Assembly: GCA_021774795.1 (NCBI GenBank) | Contig: JAJFIR010000053.1 | Span: 62,001 to 126,000 of the forward strand | Origin: Emcibacteraceae bacterium | GTDB lineage: Bacteria; Pseudomonadota; Alphaproteobacteria; Sphingomonadales; Emcibacteraceae | DNA length: 64,000 bases | Direction: 5' to 3' | In this document: in pieces, positions 39,230-48,034 of the stretch | How positions within the stretch are numbered: the stretch's first letter is position 1 | Layout: the number at the start of each line of letters is the position of its first letter | Translations under genes and position numbers: made by a program | The notes under the pieces: generated by a model | The model's input: only the letters and a program-made list of their open reading frames with translations | Told to the model about the DNA's origin: nothing | Database searches by the model: none

Positions 39230-39595
39230 ATGAAGTCATGTCTCGTGGTTGACGATTCTAAGATTATTAGAAAAGTCGCAAGAAGAATATTGGAGGAGCT
39301 GAATTTTGATATTCAGGAAGCCGTTGATGGTCAGGATGCGCTAGACAACTGCAAAAGCGCGATGCCTGATGTTGTGTTACTTGATTGGAATATGCCAGTG
39401 ATGAATGGCTTGGATTTTCTAAAAGCTTTAAGGAAAACAGAGGGCGGAGCGGAACCTGTAGTCGTTTTTTGTACAACAGAAAATGATATGTCACATATTA
39501 GCGCGGCGATTTCAGCGGGTGCAGATGAGTATATCATGAAGCCATTTGATCGCGAGATTATTGAATCAAAATTTGTGCAAGTTGGATTATTATAA
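39230..39595 (+). CDS. cheY: Single-domain response regulator CheY
   Basis: Receiver-only protein that carries phosphate from CheA to the flagellar switch. From ATG 39230 it has 121 residues (an in-frame TTG exists four codons upstream; GGAA just before the ATG favours the latter). The acidic pocket is VVDDSK, the phosphorylation site is in VVLLDWNMPVMNGLDFL, the switch threonine is in VVFCTTEND, and the lysine is in YIMKPFD. The next gene, cheB, starts 16 bases after the stop. Confidence 0.94.
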   Translation: MKSCLVVDDSKIIRKVARRILEELNFDIQEAVDGQDALDNCKSAMPDVVLLDWNMPVMNGLDFLKALRKTEGGAEPVVVFCTTENDMSHISAAISAGADEYIMKPFDREIIESKFVQVGLL

Positions 39596-39611
39596 AGTGA
39601 ATACTGTTCCA

Positions 39612-40745
39612 ATGGAAAAAAGTAGTGTGGGAAAAGATAATAAAAGAGCGGCTCCATACCAAGTAATGTTAGTTGACGACTCTTCCGTGATCAGAGGTGT
39701 GCTATCCCGATGGTTAGCAGCAGACCCGGCCATTGAAATTGTAGCCAGCGTTGCCAACGGACAAGCTGCCGTCAATTCTATAGATCGTGTTGATCCCGAG
39801 ATAGTGGTTTTGGATATCGAGATGCCTGTAATGGACGGTCTAACCGCGTTGCCGTTAATTTTGAAAGCAAAGCCCGATGTGCAGGTATTGATGTCCTCTA
39901 CACTTACGTCAAAAAATGCTAAAATCAGTTTGCAAGCCATGTCGCTCGGTGCCGCAGACTATATCCCGAAACCCTCGACGAATAGGGAAGTAATTTCATC
40001 ACAATCCTTTCAAGACGAAATTATCGGAAAAATTAAGGGTTTGGCGGAGAGTAAAAGAAAGCAGCTTGGTCTGGCTCTCTATAAAGAAGGTAGAACCAAG
40101 AACACCGCGACAAAGCCGCCTGATAAGCTTAAAAAAGAAATTAATTTACATAGTCAATCATTAACGATGCCGAAAATTATAGGCATAGGCAGCTCTACCG
40201 GCGGGCCACAAGCATTGCTTAAATTTTTAAGTGGTATAAAGGATGATCTCAAATTGCCGGTTGTGATTACACAGCATATGCCTGCTGCATTTACTAAAAT
40301 TTTGGCCGGTCACTTAACGAAAGCGACAGGACTTAACTGTTCAGAAGCCACGGACGGGATGATATTAGAGGGTGGTCGCGTTTATATCGCGCCCGGAGAA
40401 TATCACATGGTCGTTTCAAAAGAGGACGACAGGTACTATTTGAGACTTAATCAAGAAGCACCTGAAAATTTTTGTCGTCCTTCTGTCAATCCCATGTTTA
40501 AAAGCCTGACCCAGGAATTTGGTGCGTCAGTTCTTGGTGTAATATTAACGGGAATGGGGCATGACGGACTAGAGGGTAGTAAAATAATTGTTGATGGAGG
40601 TGGTACTATTATCGCACAAGATGAAGAAACCAGTGTTGTGTGGGGAATGCCCGGTGCGGTTAGCGAGGCGGGTATTTGTTCCGCAGTTATGCCTATCGAT
40701 CAATTAGCGTCTAAAGCTCAACGAATAGTTCAGGGAGACCGATGA
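39612..40745 (+). CDS. cheB: Chemotaxis glutamate methylesterase/deamidase CheB
   Basis: Removes methyl groups from chemoreceptors when phosphorylated by CheA, giving adaptation. From ATG 39612 it is 377 residues. An N-terminal receiver (MLVDDSSVIRG, VVLDIEMPVMDGLTALP, PKPST) is joined by a linker to the esterase domain with the Ser in GIGSSTGGPQALLKFL, the His in VVITQHMPAAFTK and the Asp in GVILTGMGHDGLEG. The start is uncertain: the frame is open back into cheY, and GTG 39597 is an alternative; no clear ribosome site decides. Its TGA overlaps the cheR ATG. Confidence 0.94.
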   Translation: MEKSSVGKDNKRAAPYQVMLVDDSSVIRGVLSRWLAADPAIEIVASVANGQAAVNSIDRVDPEIVVLDIEMPVMDGLTALPLILKAKPDVQVLMSSTLTSKNAKISLQAMSLGAADYIPKPSTNREVISSQSFQDEIIGKIKGLAESKRKQLGLALYKEGRTKNTATKPPDKLKKEINLHSQSLTMPKIIGIGSSTGGPQALLKFLSGIKDDLKLPVVITQHMPAAFTKILAGHLTKATGLNCSEATDGMILEGGRVYIAPGEYHMVVSKEDDRYYLRLNQEAPENFCRPSVNPMFKSLTQEFGASVLGVILTGMGHDGLEGSKIIVDGGGTIIAQDEETSVVWGMPGAVSEAGICSAVMPIDQLASKAQRIVQGDR

Positions 40746-41593
40746 TGCGATCAGAAGATTTTGAACTAATCAGCGGACTTCTCAAACAACGTTCCGGATT
40801 AATATTACCCGCCGATAAAGTGTATTTATTGGAAAGCCGTCTTACGCCGATAGCCCATAAAAGAGGATTGGAAACTCTTGATGACCTCGTTAACGAGGTG
40901 CGCTTAAAGCGCAAAGAAGACTTACTTGTTGAAATTACAGAAGCGATGACAACCAACGAGTCATTTTTCTTTCGCGACAATAAACCGTTTGACTTATTTA
41001 AAGATACGGTTATGCCGCAGCTGATTGAAAGCAGAGCAAATCAAAAGCGGATTAGAATTTGGTGTGCTGCTGCATCGACTGGTCAAGAGCCATATTCCCT
41101 GGCAATTATTTTGAAAGAAATGGCAGCAAAACTGGTGGGCTGGAAAGTCGAGATAGTTGGCACCGATATTTCTCAGCAGGTTCTGGATAAAGCAAAAGAG
41201 GGTATGTTTTCGCAATTTGAAGTCCAACGGGGTTTGCCAATTCAATTATTGATCAAATATTTTAACCAGGTTGGCGATTTATGGCAAATATCTGACGATA
41301 TAAAAACCATGGTAACTTATAAAATGTTCAATCTATTGGAACCCTTTTCATCGCTGGGTTCGTTCGATGTAATTTTCTGCCGAAATGTTCTTATTTATTT
41401 TGATCAACCAACAAAAACGCAGGTTCTTGAGAAAATGAGAAAACTCATTCCGGACGATGGCACTCTTTTCTTAGGTGCTGCCGAAACTGTTCTCGGGATT
41501 ACGGATCAATTTAAACCCGTTCAAGGGCAACGCGGATTATATTCTACATCTAATGCTACCGATGATTTGATTGGTAAGTTAAAAGCTGTCTGA
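40742..41593 (+). CDS. cheR: Chemotaxis protein methyltransferase CheR
   Basis: Uses SAM to methylate glutamates on chemoreceptors, opposing CheB. The 283-residue protein has the N-terminal all-helical domain (SGLLKQRSGLILPADKVYLLESRL), then the Rossmann domain beginning with TNESFFFRDNKPFDLF, the SAM motif IRIWCAAASTGQEPYSLA, the acidic EIVGTDIS, and the late motif FDVIFCRNVLIYFD. It starts with ATGATG overlapping the cheB stop, so the first or second ATG may be used. An intrinsic terminator follows. Confidence 0.96.
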   Translation: MMRSEDFELISGLLKQRSGLILPADKVYLLESRLTPIAHKRGLETLDDLVNEVRLKRKEDLLVEITEAMTTNESFFFRDNKPFDLFKDTVMPQLIESRANQKRIRIWCAAASTGQEPYSLAIILKEMAAKLVGWKVEIVGTDISQQVLDKAKEGMFSQFEVQRGLPIQLLIKYFNQVGDLWQISDDIKTMVTYKMFNLLEPFSSLGSFDVIFCRNVLIYFDQPTKTQVLEKMRKLIPDDGTLFLGAAETVLGITDQFKPVQGQRGLYSTSNATDDLIGKLKAV

Positions 41594-41619
41594 GGATTAT
41601 AAAAATAAATCAAAAAAAA

Positions 41620-41657
41620 GGGCTCACATTCAATAGAAAGTGAGCCCTTTTTTTTTT
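41620..41657. terminator. Bidirectional terminator between cheR and ctrA
   Basis: GGGCTCAC (41620-41627) and GTGAGCCC (41640-41647) form a perfect 8-bp stem with a 12-base loop. On the plus strand it is followed by ten T residues; on the other side it is preceded by a run of A, so it also works for the convergent ctrA transcript. It lies between the cheR stop and the ctrA stop. Confidence 0.93.
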
Positions 41658-41677
41658 ATTAGTAGGAAGAGTGTGTT

Positions 41678-42382
41678 TTAGCCCGTAGCAGCTATTGATG
41701 ATCCATCTTCCTCCGGATCACGAAGCACATAGCCACGACCCCAAACGGTTTCAATATAGTTCTCACCGCTGATTGAGGCGAGTTTTTTTCGTAATTTACA
41801 AATAAACACGTCAATAATTTTAAGTTCTGGTTCGTCCATACCGCCGTAAAGATGGTTTAAGAACATCTCTTTGGTAAGTGTCGTTGTTTTACGAAGAGAA
41901 AGCAGCTCAAGCATTGCGTATTCCTTGCCTGTAAGATGAACACGTTGACCGTCGATTTCCACTGTTTTCTTATCCAAATTAACTGATAGTTTTCCTGTTC
42001 TGATAATGGACTCTGCGTGCCCTTTAGAACGACGAATTATCGCCTGAATGCGAGCCACTAATTCTTCTTTATAGAAAGGTTTTGTAAGATAATCATCTGC
42101 ACCAAAACCAAGCCCTTTGACTTTATTTTCTAGCTCAACCATGCCTGAGAGAATTAAAATTGGTGTAGTCACTTTTGATAGGCGAAGTTTTTTCAAAACA
42201 TCGTATCCGTGCATATCCGGCAGATTTAAATCTAATAGAATGATGTCATAATCATATAATTTCCCTAGATCTATACCCTCTTCTCCCAAATCAGTGCTAT
42301 AAATGTTAAACCCCTCGGCTGAAAGCATTAATTCGATACTTTTCGATGTGGAAGGATCATCTTCTATGAGTAAAACCCGCAT
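41678..42382 (-). CDS. ctrA: Cell-cycle master response regulator CtrA
   Basis: OmpR-type response regulator that controls flagellar, chemotaxis, division and replication genes in alphaproteobacteria. At 234 residues it matches CtrA closely: receiver [20 protein letters not shown] with phospho-acceptor Asp51 in [36 protein letters not shown], and a winged-helix domain ending [35 protein letters not shown] and GRGYVLRDP. CtrA is normally phosphorylated through ChpT, whose gene is at 34.8 kb, and restrained by SciP, at 57.6 kb. Divergent from fliI across an AT-rich gap with TTAACC sites. Confidence 0.95.
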   Translation of the reverse strand: MRVLLIEDDPSTSKSIELMLSAEGFNIYSTDLGEEGIDLGKLYDYDIILLDLNLPDMHGYDVLKKLRLSKVTTPILILSGMVELENKVKGLGFGADDYLTKPFYKEELVARIQAIIRRSKGHAESIIRTGKLSVNLDKKTVEIDGQRVHLTGKEYAMLELLSLRKTTTLTKEMFLNHLYGGMDEPELKIIDVFICKLRKKLASISGENYIETVWGRGYVLRDPEEDGSSIAATG

Positions 42383-42717
42383 TTTCAGGCTCCTTTCTTT
42401 TTATTATTAACCATTTCTTGGCTTTGTTAACTATTTAACGTTAACCATTCTTAACACATCTGGTTAATAAATAGTTACCAATTTGAGAATTATTGCCATT
42501 CTATAACATGATATTAATCATTATTGCTAAATAATAAATATTACGTTAGGAGTTAAGTATATGATAATAAAAAATAAAATATATAATTATAAAAAAGATA
42601 GATAGTGAAAATTAAAAAATAAATAAAGTTAATTTTTATGTAAATAATTTAGATTTTAACCAATTTTAAGCGTATAATTCGATATAATTTATCAGAATCT
42701 AAGGATTAATTACACCA
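42383..42717. promoter_or_regulatory. AT-rich ctrA/fliI intergenic region with CtrA-like sites
   Basis: No convincing gene in this 335-base divergent gap. Near ctrA (about 42400-42470) there are six TTAA cores, two of them as TTAACCAT; one pair reads TTAACCATTCTTAA. Near fliI, 42656-42669 reads TTAACCAATTTTAA. Both pairs have a 6-base spacer rather than the 7 of the Caulobacter consensus. They could mediate CtrA autoregulation and fliI control. A 14-codon ORF (ATG at 42561) with AGGAG eight bases upstream and a GANTC site (GAATC) before fliI are also present. The middle is nearly pure A/T. Confidence 0.5.
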
Positions 42718-44073
42718 TTGCACACTTTAAAAACTGAAATAGACCGAATCCAGTCAAATAAGATATACGGACGCGTTGTAGGCATTCAAGGATTGCTGGT
42801 TGAGGTTGCCGGCGCGCAGCGTAGTATGAGTATTGGATCGCGCGTTAATATTCTTTCAAGGACAGAAAAAATTATCCCTTGTGAGGTGGTTGGCTTTCGA
42901 CTGGATAGAGCACTTCTAATGCCTTACTCGGTATTAGAAGGCGTGGGTGTGGGATGTAAAGCTTTTATTGATAGCGATGTTGCGCATGTGCATCCCTGCG
43001 ACGCTTGGTTAGGGCGCGTGATAAATGCTATGGGAGAGCCAATTGACGGCAAAGGACCTATTAAACTGGGTACTGTGGCATATCCAATTCGTAATACGCC
43101 ACCACCGGCACATCTAAGAGGACGCGTAAAGGGAAAGATGGATTTGGGCGTTCGTTCCATCAATACTTTCGCAACATGTTGCAAAGGCCAGCGTATGGGG
43201 ATCTTTGCCGGATCCGGTGTGGGTAAATCAATATTGCTCTCGATGTTTGCAAGATATACCGCTTCCGATGTTACGGTGATTGGCCTTATTGGTGAACGGG
43301 GCCGCGAAGTACAGGAGTTTCTGGAAGATGATTTGGGAGAGGAAGGTCTAAAGAAAAGTGTGGTAATTGTGGCGACGTCTGATGAAACAGCTTTAATGCG
43401 TAGGCAAGCTGCATACCTTACATTGGCGGTGAGCGAATATTTCAGGGATCAGGCGCGTGACGTATTATGTCTTATGGATAGTGTGACCCGTTTTGCGATG
43501 GCACAAAGAGAAATTGGCCTTGCCGGCGGTGAACCGCCAGCGAGTAAAGGTTATACGCCAACCGTATTTTCTGAACTTCCTAAGTTGCTCGAAAGGGCGG
43601 GGCCAGGGGTTGATCATGGTTCTATAACCGGACTATTTACGGTCTTGGTAGAAGGAGATGATCATAATGAACCGGTTTCTGATGCCGTCCGGGGAATTTT
43701 GGATGGTCACATAGTACTCGATCGATCTATAGCTGAACGCGGACGTTTTCCTGCGGTTAATGTGCTGCGGTCCGTAAGCCGCACGATGCCGGGATGTAAT
43801 AGCGACGAAGAAAACGAGCTTTTAACAATCGCTCGTAAATATTTGGCAGATTACAATGACATGGAAGAAATGATCAGGCTGGGCGCATACCGGCCTGGTG
43901 CAAACCGCGATATAGATGAAGCAATTTATTTTCATCCTGAATTAGAGGGGTTTTTGTCGCAGACCAAGGATGAGCAAAGTAATTTAGATTCTGGATACGA
44001 GTTGTTAAGTAATATACTGCATAATCGGTCTGGTATTGAAGAGAGTATAGTATCAGAGCAAGAATCTGAATAA
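42718..44073 (+). CDS. fliI: Flagellar protein export ATPase FliI
   Basis: Hexameric ATPase of the flagellar type III export apparatus, related to the F1 beta subunit. The 451-residue protein begins with the N-terminal beta barrel ([19 protein letters not shown]). Walker [11 protein letters not shown] ends at Lys170-Ser171. [19 protein letters not shown], Walker [33 protein letters not shown] (here as [13 protein letters not shown] and [12 protein letters not shown]) and [15 protein letters not shown] follow. The start is TTG at 42718: an in-frame TAA sits six codons upstream and the next methionine is too far inside. AAGGA lies 12 bases before it. fliJ follows. Confidence 0.95.
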   Translation: MHTLKTEIDRIQSNKIYGRVVGIQGLLVEVAGAQRSMSIGSRVNILSRTEKIIPCEVVGFRLDRALLMPYSVLEGVGVGCKAFIDSDVAHVHPCDAWLGRVINAMGEPIDGKGPIKLGTVAYPIRNTPPPAHLRGRVKGKMDLGVRSINTFATCCKGQRMGIFAGSGVGKSILLSMFARYTASDVTVIGLIGERGREVQEFLEDDLGEEGLKKSVVIVATSDETALMRRQAAYLTLAVSEYFRDQARDVLCLMDSVTRFAMAQREIGLAGGEPPASKGYTPTVFSELPKLLERAGPGVDHGSITGLFTVLVEGDDHNEPVSDAVRGILDGHIVLDRSIAERGRFPAVNVLRSVSRTMPGCNSDEENELLTIARKYLADYNDMEEMIRLGAYRPGANRDIDEAIYFHPELEGFLSQTKDEQSNLDSGYELLSNILHNRSGIEESIVSEQESE

Positions 44074-44109
44074 TTTTGAGTTTATGCGTAGAAATAAAAG
44101 AGTAGTGAT

Positions 44110-44544
44110 ATGGCAAATGGTTTGAGTGGAATTGTTAGATTACATAAATGGCAGGTAGATGAAAAACGCCGCCAAATTGCTGAACTTGAAGTAATGAGAA
44201 GTGATCTTGAGAAAAAGCTCAATAAACTTGATTCAGATCTTAAGGATGAGCAGAAGAATGTTGCCAATTCAAATGTGGTTGATATTAACTATGCTGGCTA
44301 CGCCGCTGCCGTTATGAAACGTCGCGAAAATATTGAAGCGTCAATAACAGAAGTGAATGTTTCGATTGAAAATATGAAAGATGATCTTGCTGACGCTTTC
44401 AAAGAGCTTAAAAAATATGAAATTGTAGAACAAAGAGCGGTCGAAAGAGAATTGCACGAACAGAAAAAGCGCGAGCAAGACCGTCTCGATGAAATTTCAC
44501 TTAATATGTTCCGCATGAATAGGCAGGCTAAAACTCAAAAATAG
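44110..44544 (+). CDS. fliJ: Flagellar export chaperone FliJ
   Basis: A 144-residue all-helical, highly charged coiled-coil protein (for example RLHKWQVDEKRRQIAELEV and VERELHEQKKREQDRLDEI). The length, the coiled coil, and the place directly after fliI identify it as FliJ, the soluble stalk that couples the FliI ring to FlhA. Sequence conservation in this family is poor, so context carries much of the call. It converges with the small gene at 44560, 15 bases away. Confidence 0.85.
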   Translation: MANGLSGIVRLHKWQVDEKRRQIAELEVMRSDLEKKLNKLDSDLKDEQKNVANSNVVDINYAGYAAAVMKRRENIEASITEVNVSIENMKDDLADAFKELKKYEIVEQRAVERELHEQKKREQDRLDEISLNMFRMNRQAKTQK

Positions 44545-44559
44545 TGTCATTTTCTATTT

Positions 44560-44862
44560 TCAGCTTCCCGGTTGTTTGTCTTCTATCTTAACAACTATTC
44601 CCTGATGATTATATTGTACTTCAAGCCATTTGGGTACAAGCTCATTTTGTACATCTTCAATCACTTTAAATAACATTTCTTCCGGCGTTGGCCATTCGAT
44701 AGCTAATTGTGAGTTTAAGTATTTTTTCGCAGATTCATGGTCCGCCACCAAACGATCAGGAATATATCGGAGCAAGATTACTGGCACAGAGTCTAATTCA
44801 ATTGAAATGATCCAATTTTTTCTGATATCGGGATTAGAATAAGTATTAATCAGCGTAACCAT
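44560..44862 (-). CDS. Conserved-looking small protein of unknown function
   Basis: A 100-residue protein without signal peptide or membrane segment. It starts VTLINTYSNPDIRKNWIISIEL, has ILLRYIPDRLVADHESAKKYL in the middle, and ends with NELVPKWLEVQYNHQGIVV and IEDKQPG. The mixed alpha/beta pattern and the well-defined end look like a real globular domain. It is the last gene of the long minus-strand flagellar operon; its ATG shares one base with the stop of the FliK-like gene, suggesting coupled translation. The C-terminal pattern loosely recalls T-fold enzymes such as QueF; that is a guess. I do not recognise the family. Confidence 0.7.
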   Translation of the reverse strand: MVTLINTYSNPDIRKNWIISIELDSVPVILLRYIPDRLVADHESAKKYLNSQLAIEWPTPEEMLFKVIEDVQNELVPKWLEVQYNHQGIVVKIEDKQPGS

Positions 44863-47210
44863 TATATTTTTTTCTCTACAGAATTTTTATGTATCATCGC
44901 TTCGATAATTTTTATTACGGATATATCGGCTGGCTTATTATCTATAATCACCATTTCACCGGCGAAATCATTCTTCTTTAATGCTTCGGTATATCGCTCA
45001 GTTAATTTTGTTTTGATCGAAAATGGAATTTGGTCTTTGGATTTCAAAATAAGATCAAGTCGCTTTTTCTTTAATAGACCATCAAGCAGCAATGTTCCAA
45101 GTTGGCTAAAATTAAGCTCTAGAATAAAGCGGGTGGCTTTTACCTTTTGTTTGTTATCGCTATTTCCCCCTTTTTTCTGCCTGTTTTTATCTTCTTCAAC
45201 TATTTGTTTGGTCAGCATTGGTATTGCGGAAATATCAGGTCCGTTTTGCTGTGGTATTAAATGGGGCCGCCACTCACCCGCAGGTGTGTCAGCACCCATT
45301 CGCGCTATTCTTGAAAAATCATGATCTATCCGGTCAATTATTTTACCCGCCCCCAATTGTTTAATTTTTGAAGACACTTCGGGCCCCAACCATGTTCTCG
45401 CTGGTTGTGGAGCTTTTAAAGCACTTAAGAAAAAGAACATTGTGCTTGTTAATTGTTGCGGATTTAGCATGTTTGGAATGCGGCTTGACAATATGGCAGC
45501 CATATTCGTGGCCGTGGAGGAATGGAGGACACTTAAAGCCAAACCAATGCTACCCCAATCCTGGGGTAACTGTTCTATTTCCTGGGGCGCAAAATTTTCA
45601 ATTTTTTGAGTTAGTTCCGTCGAAATTTGGCTGATCTGATTTGTAGTATCGCCTGCGGTATTGGCGGTACTGACTTCTGGCGCATTTGAAAGTCCGGATG
45701 CAGAAGCCGTTGTTGTTATTGTGGCTGACGCTGGTATATCTGTTTTGCTTAATGGTTCAGTATTTTGTGCTAGCGAAGAATTTGGTTGAACTGTAAAGCT
45801 GACGACTGTTCCAGGGACTAAGGGAGTATTACTCTTAAACTTCATGACGGAAGTTGGTGTCGCGAGATAATAACTGTTCTTTTTATTTGCGGGTGCTGTG
45901 AATGTACCGGGTCCGTTTTTCATGTTGTAGGGTGTATTAGTCTGTTGCGCAGCATCTCCAGTTAGTGCTGTGGTTTGAATATTGGCGGAGAATTTTTGAG
46001 TAGTATCGACTATTATTCCGGAAATAATCGTATCTTTAACACCATGTGACTTGATTGCACTATCCACAACACTATTTGACGGTGCGTTCTCCGTCGTTGT
46101 TGGTGTTGCGGGGTTCGCTACGGTCTTAACAGATGACCGAGCACTAGCAGGACTATCTGGAATTTGGGAATTCGTTATCGTCGTGACACCCTCAGCACTA
46201 TTCATATTATCCGGTATTGCAATGGCAGCTACATTGATTGTTAAATTTTGCCCTACTTGCACATAATCAATTGGTGTCAGTGCATTAATTTCTCTAATGA
46301 CCGCTTCAGGAAGCCCCGCAGGTAAAGGAATAGGCGACTTTGGTATAGTTTTGATCACTTGTACATTTATATTCTGCCCTAATATTTGTTCAAGTAAAGG
46401 TTGGGAAATGGCTGTCTCTGCGGAAGTTCGGGTGGGTGGAAGATTACCCAATTCCTGAATAAATACGCTCGGTGAAATCTGCTCAAGGTTTGGTGCAGTG
46501 CTTTCAGTAGAGTTTAAAGATTTAGAACCATATACGGTATAATTGGGGGCTGATGTGGGTAACGGCAAATTATCTAATTTATCGGCGATTTCACGGGCCA
46601 TGCGCTCCGCTTTATAGAGTGTTGTCGCTTGATATTGTGACCGGATATCATTTAATGGCGTTGAGGTTTGCGCCTGATCCGAGAGTTTTTGCGCTATGCT
46701 ATGCTCGGTATGTTTACCAAGCTCGGTGAGCGTTAAAGTAACTGGTAAAACAACCGGGTTGCGGTTTGTACTTTCGTCTATTGGCGGACGGACGATCACT
46801 GCTTTAATTTCTTTATCTATCGTGAGGACTTTGATTTCCAAGCTGGTATCTTTTTGGATTTTCTTAAATTCTTCGCGTTTATAATCTTCTATCTGCTGAT
46901 CATCCAACTTCACTAAATAAGTGCCTACTTCAGATGCGATTACCGTGCGGCCTTCCGCATCAGTGCCGTGAACGGTGGCATTAAAATAACTGCCTGAATC
47001 GAGCTTGGCGAGGGTCGAAGCCAATGTCACCGCCGGGTCGTGTTGTGCTAGCTGTTTTTCAGGCTCTAACTCGGCTGTGTTTTTCCCGGTTTGTTGTTCA
47101 TCAGATTGCTTATTGGAAGCACTTTGGTCAGAGGACGCACTTAGCCTACTAACGCGAGTGCTGGTATCCTGCGTTTGAACATCGGCTGGCGGTTGTGTTA
47201 TCTCACTCAT
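44862..47210 (-). CDS. FliK-like flagellar hook-length control protein (first copy)
   Basis: A 782-residue protein, mostly low-complexity Thr/Ser/Ala/Asn/Gln-rich sequence (residues about 160-590), with an ordered C-terminal domain from about 600 (QISTELTQKIENF, RTWLGPEVSSKIKQLG). It ends in a segment like the FliK substrate-switch domain (ATRFILELNFSQLGTLLLDGLLKKKRLDLIL). FliK is a ruler that sets hook length and switches export specificity. A second, more classical FliK gene is at 60.2 kb beside flgD, so this one may be a divergent paralogue. It lies in the fliF-flhA operon, 49 bases after flhG. Assignment by domain look and context. Confidence 0.65.
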   Translation of the reverse strand: MSEITQPPADVQTQDTSTRVSRLSASSDQSASNKQSDEQQTGKNTAELEPEKQLAQHDPAVTLASTLAKLDSGSYFNATVHGTDAEGRTVIASEVGTYLVKLDDQQIEDYKREEFKKIQKDTSLEIKVLTIDKEIKAVIVRPPIDESTNRNPVVLPVTLTLTELGKHTEHSIAQKLSDQAQTSTPLNDIRSQYQATTLYKAERMAREIADKLDNLPLPTSAPNYTVYGSKSLNSTESTAPNLEQISPSVFIQELGNLPPTRTSAETAISQPLLEQILGQNINVQVIKTIPKSPIPLPAGLPEAVIREINALTPIDYVQVGQNLTINVAAIAIPDNMNSAEGVTTITNSQIPDSPASARSSVKTVANPATPTTTENAPSNSVVDSAIKSHGVKDTIISGIIVDTTQKFSANIQTTALTGDAAQQTNTPYNMKNGPGTFTAPANKKNSYYLATPTSVMKFKSNTPLVPGTVVSFTVQPNSSLAQNTEPLSKTDIPASATITTTASASGLSNAPEVSTANTAGDTTNQISQISTELTQKIENFAPQEIEQLPQDWGSIGLALSVLHSSTATNMAAILSSRIPNMLNPQQLTSTMFFFLSALKAPQPARTWLGPEVSSKIKQLGAGKIIDRIDHDFSRIARMGADTPAGEWRPHLIPQQNGPDISAIPMLTKQIVEEDKNRQKKGGNSDNKQKVKATRFILELNFSQLGTLLLDGLLKKKRLDLILKSKDQIPFSIKTKLTERYTEALKKNDFAGEMVIIDNKPADISVIKIIEAMIHKNSVEKKI

Positions 47211-47259
47211 CTCAATATTCCATAATGACTGAGTTTACTTTGGCTAAGTGTACACCATT

Positions 47260-48030
47260 TTATAGCTTTTTAGCAATTTCCATTACATTTTCCCCCGCAC
47301 TGCTTTGTGGGTATTTACTTAGTAAAGGTGTTTGAGAACGAATTGCGTTGGCGACATGTATGTCTCTACTTATTATTCCAAGTAGCTTTGGTGAGATATT
47401 AAGGAAATTTTGACATACTTTGAGAATTTTTTCGTAGGCGCGCCGTCCTTCAGTTTTGCTATCCGCCATATTCACAACAATGTTAATTTTGGCATCATTA
47501 TTTCGCATATTATGTAATTTGATAAAGGCATATGCATCCGTGAGGGACGTCGGGTCACCCGTGATAACAACGATTACTTTGTCTGACGCACGCGCCAGCG
47601 TCATGACTGAATTTTCAACGCCTGCTCCCAAGTCCATAATGGTATAATCATATTCTTCGGCTAAATTACAAATACTTGCACCTAAATCAATAAGCCGTTC
47701 CATTTTCAGGGAAGCAAGTGCACCGCTACCAGATTGACCGGATATAATGTCGAAGTCCAGCCCCGAATCTTCTTGTTTATATACGGCTTGTGATAATGTT
47801 ATTTCATTTGAAATTACTTGCCCAAGATCATGCGGAGGCATTAGTCCTAGCTGGATATCTACATTTGCCAACCCAAAGTCACAATCAAAGAGAAGAGATT
47901 TACTTTTTCTCTGCGCGAGAGCATGACATAATGTTGATGCAAACCATGTCTTGCCAACGCCCCCTTTTCCAGATGCGATGGTAATTAAATTATGCTGCAA
48001 TTTTTCAGTACCAGTTGCTGAAATATTCAT
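47260..48030 (-). CDS. flhG: MinD-like ATPase FlhG (FleN)
   Basis: ParA/MinD-family ATPase that limits flagellar number and works with FlhF. The 256-residue protein has the deviant Walker A SGKGGVGKT (residues 20-28), the second motif LLFDCDFGLANVDIQLGL, and TIMDLGAGVENSV. The C-terminal half includes ASDKVIVVITGDPTSLTDAYAFIK and IVVNMADSKTEGRRAY. It lies four bases after flhF, the usual partner. Confidence 0.93.
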   Translation of the reverse strand: MNISATGTEKLQHNLITIASGKGGVGKTWFASTLCHALAQRKSKSLLFDCDFGLANVDIQLGLMPPHDLGQVISNEITLSQAVYKQEDSGLDFDIISGQSGSGALASLKMERLIDLGASICNLAEEYDYTIMDLGAGVENSVMTLARASDKVIVVITGDPTSLTDAYAFIKLHNMRNNDAKINIVVNMADSKTEGRRAYEKILKVCQNFLNISPKLLGIISRDIHVANAIRSQTPLLSKYPQSSAGENVMEIAKKL

Positions 48031-48034
48031 ATTC

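Noticed and set aside
45013-46884. Several plus-strand frames opposite the FliK-like gene
   Set aside because: They are by-products of the low-complexity Thr/Ser/Ala coding sequence on the other strand.
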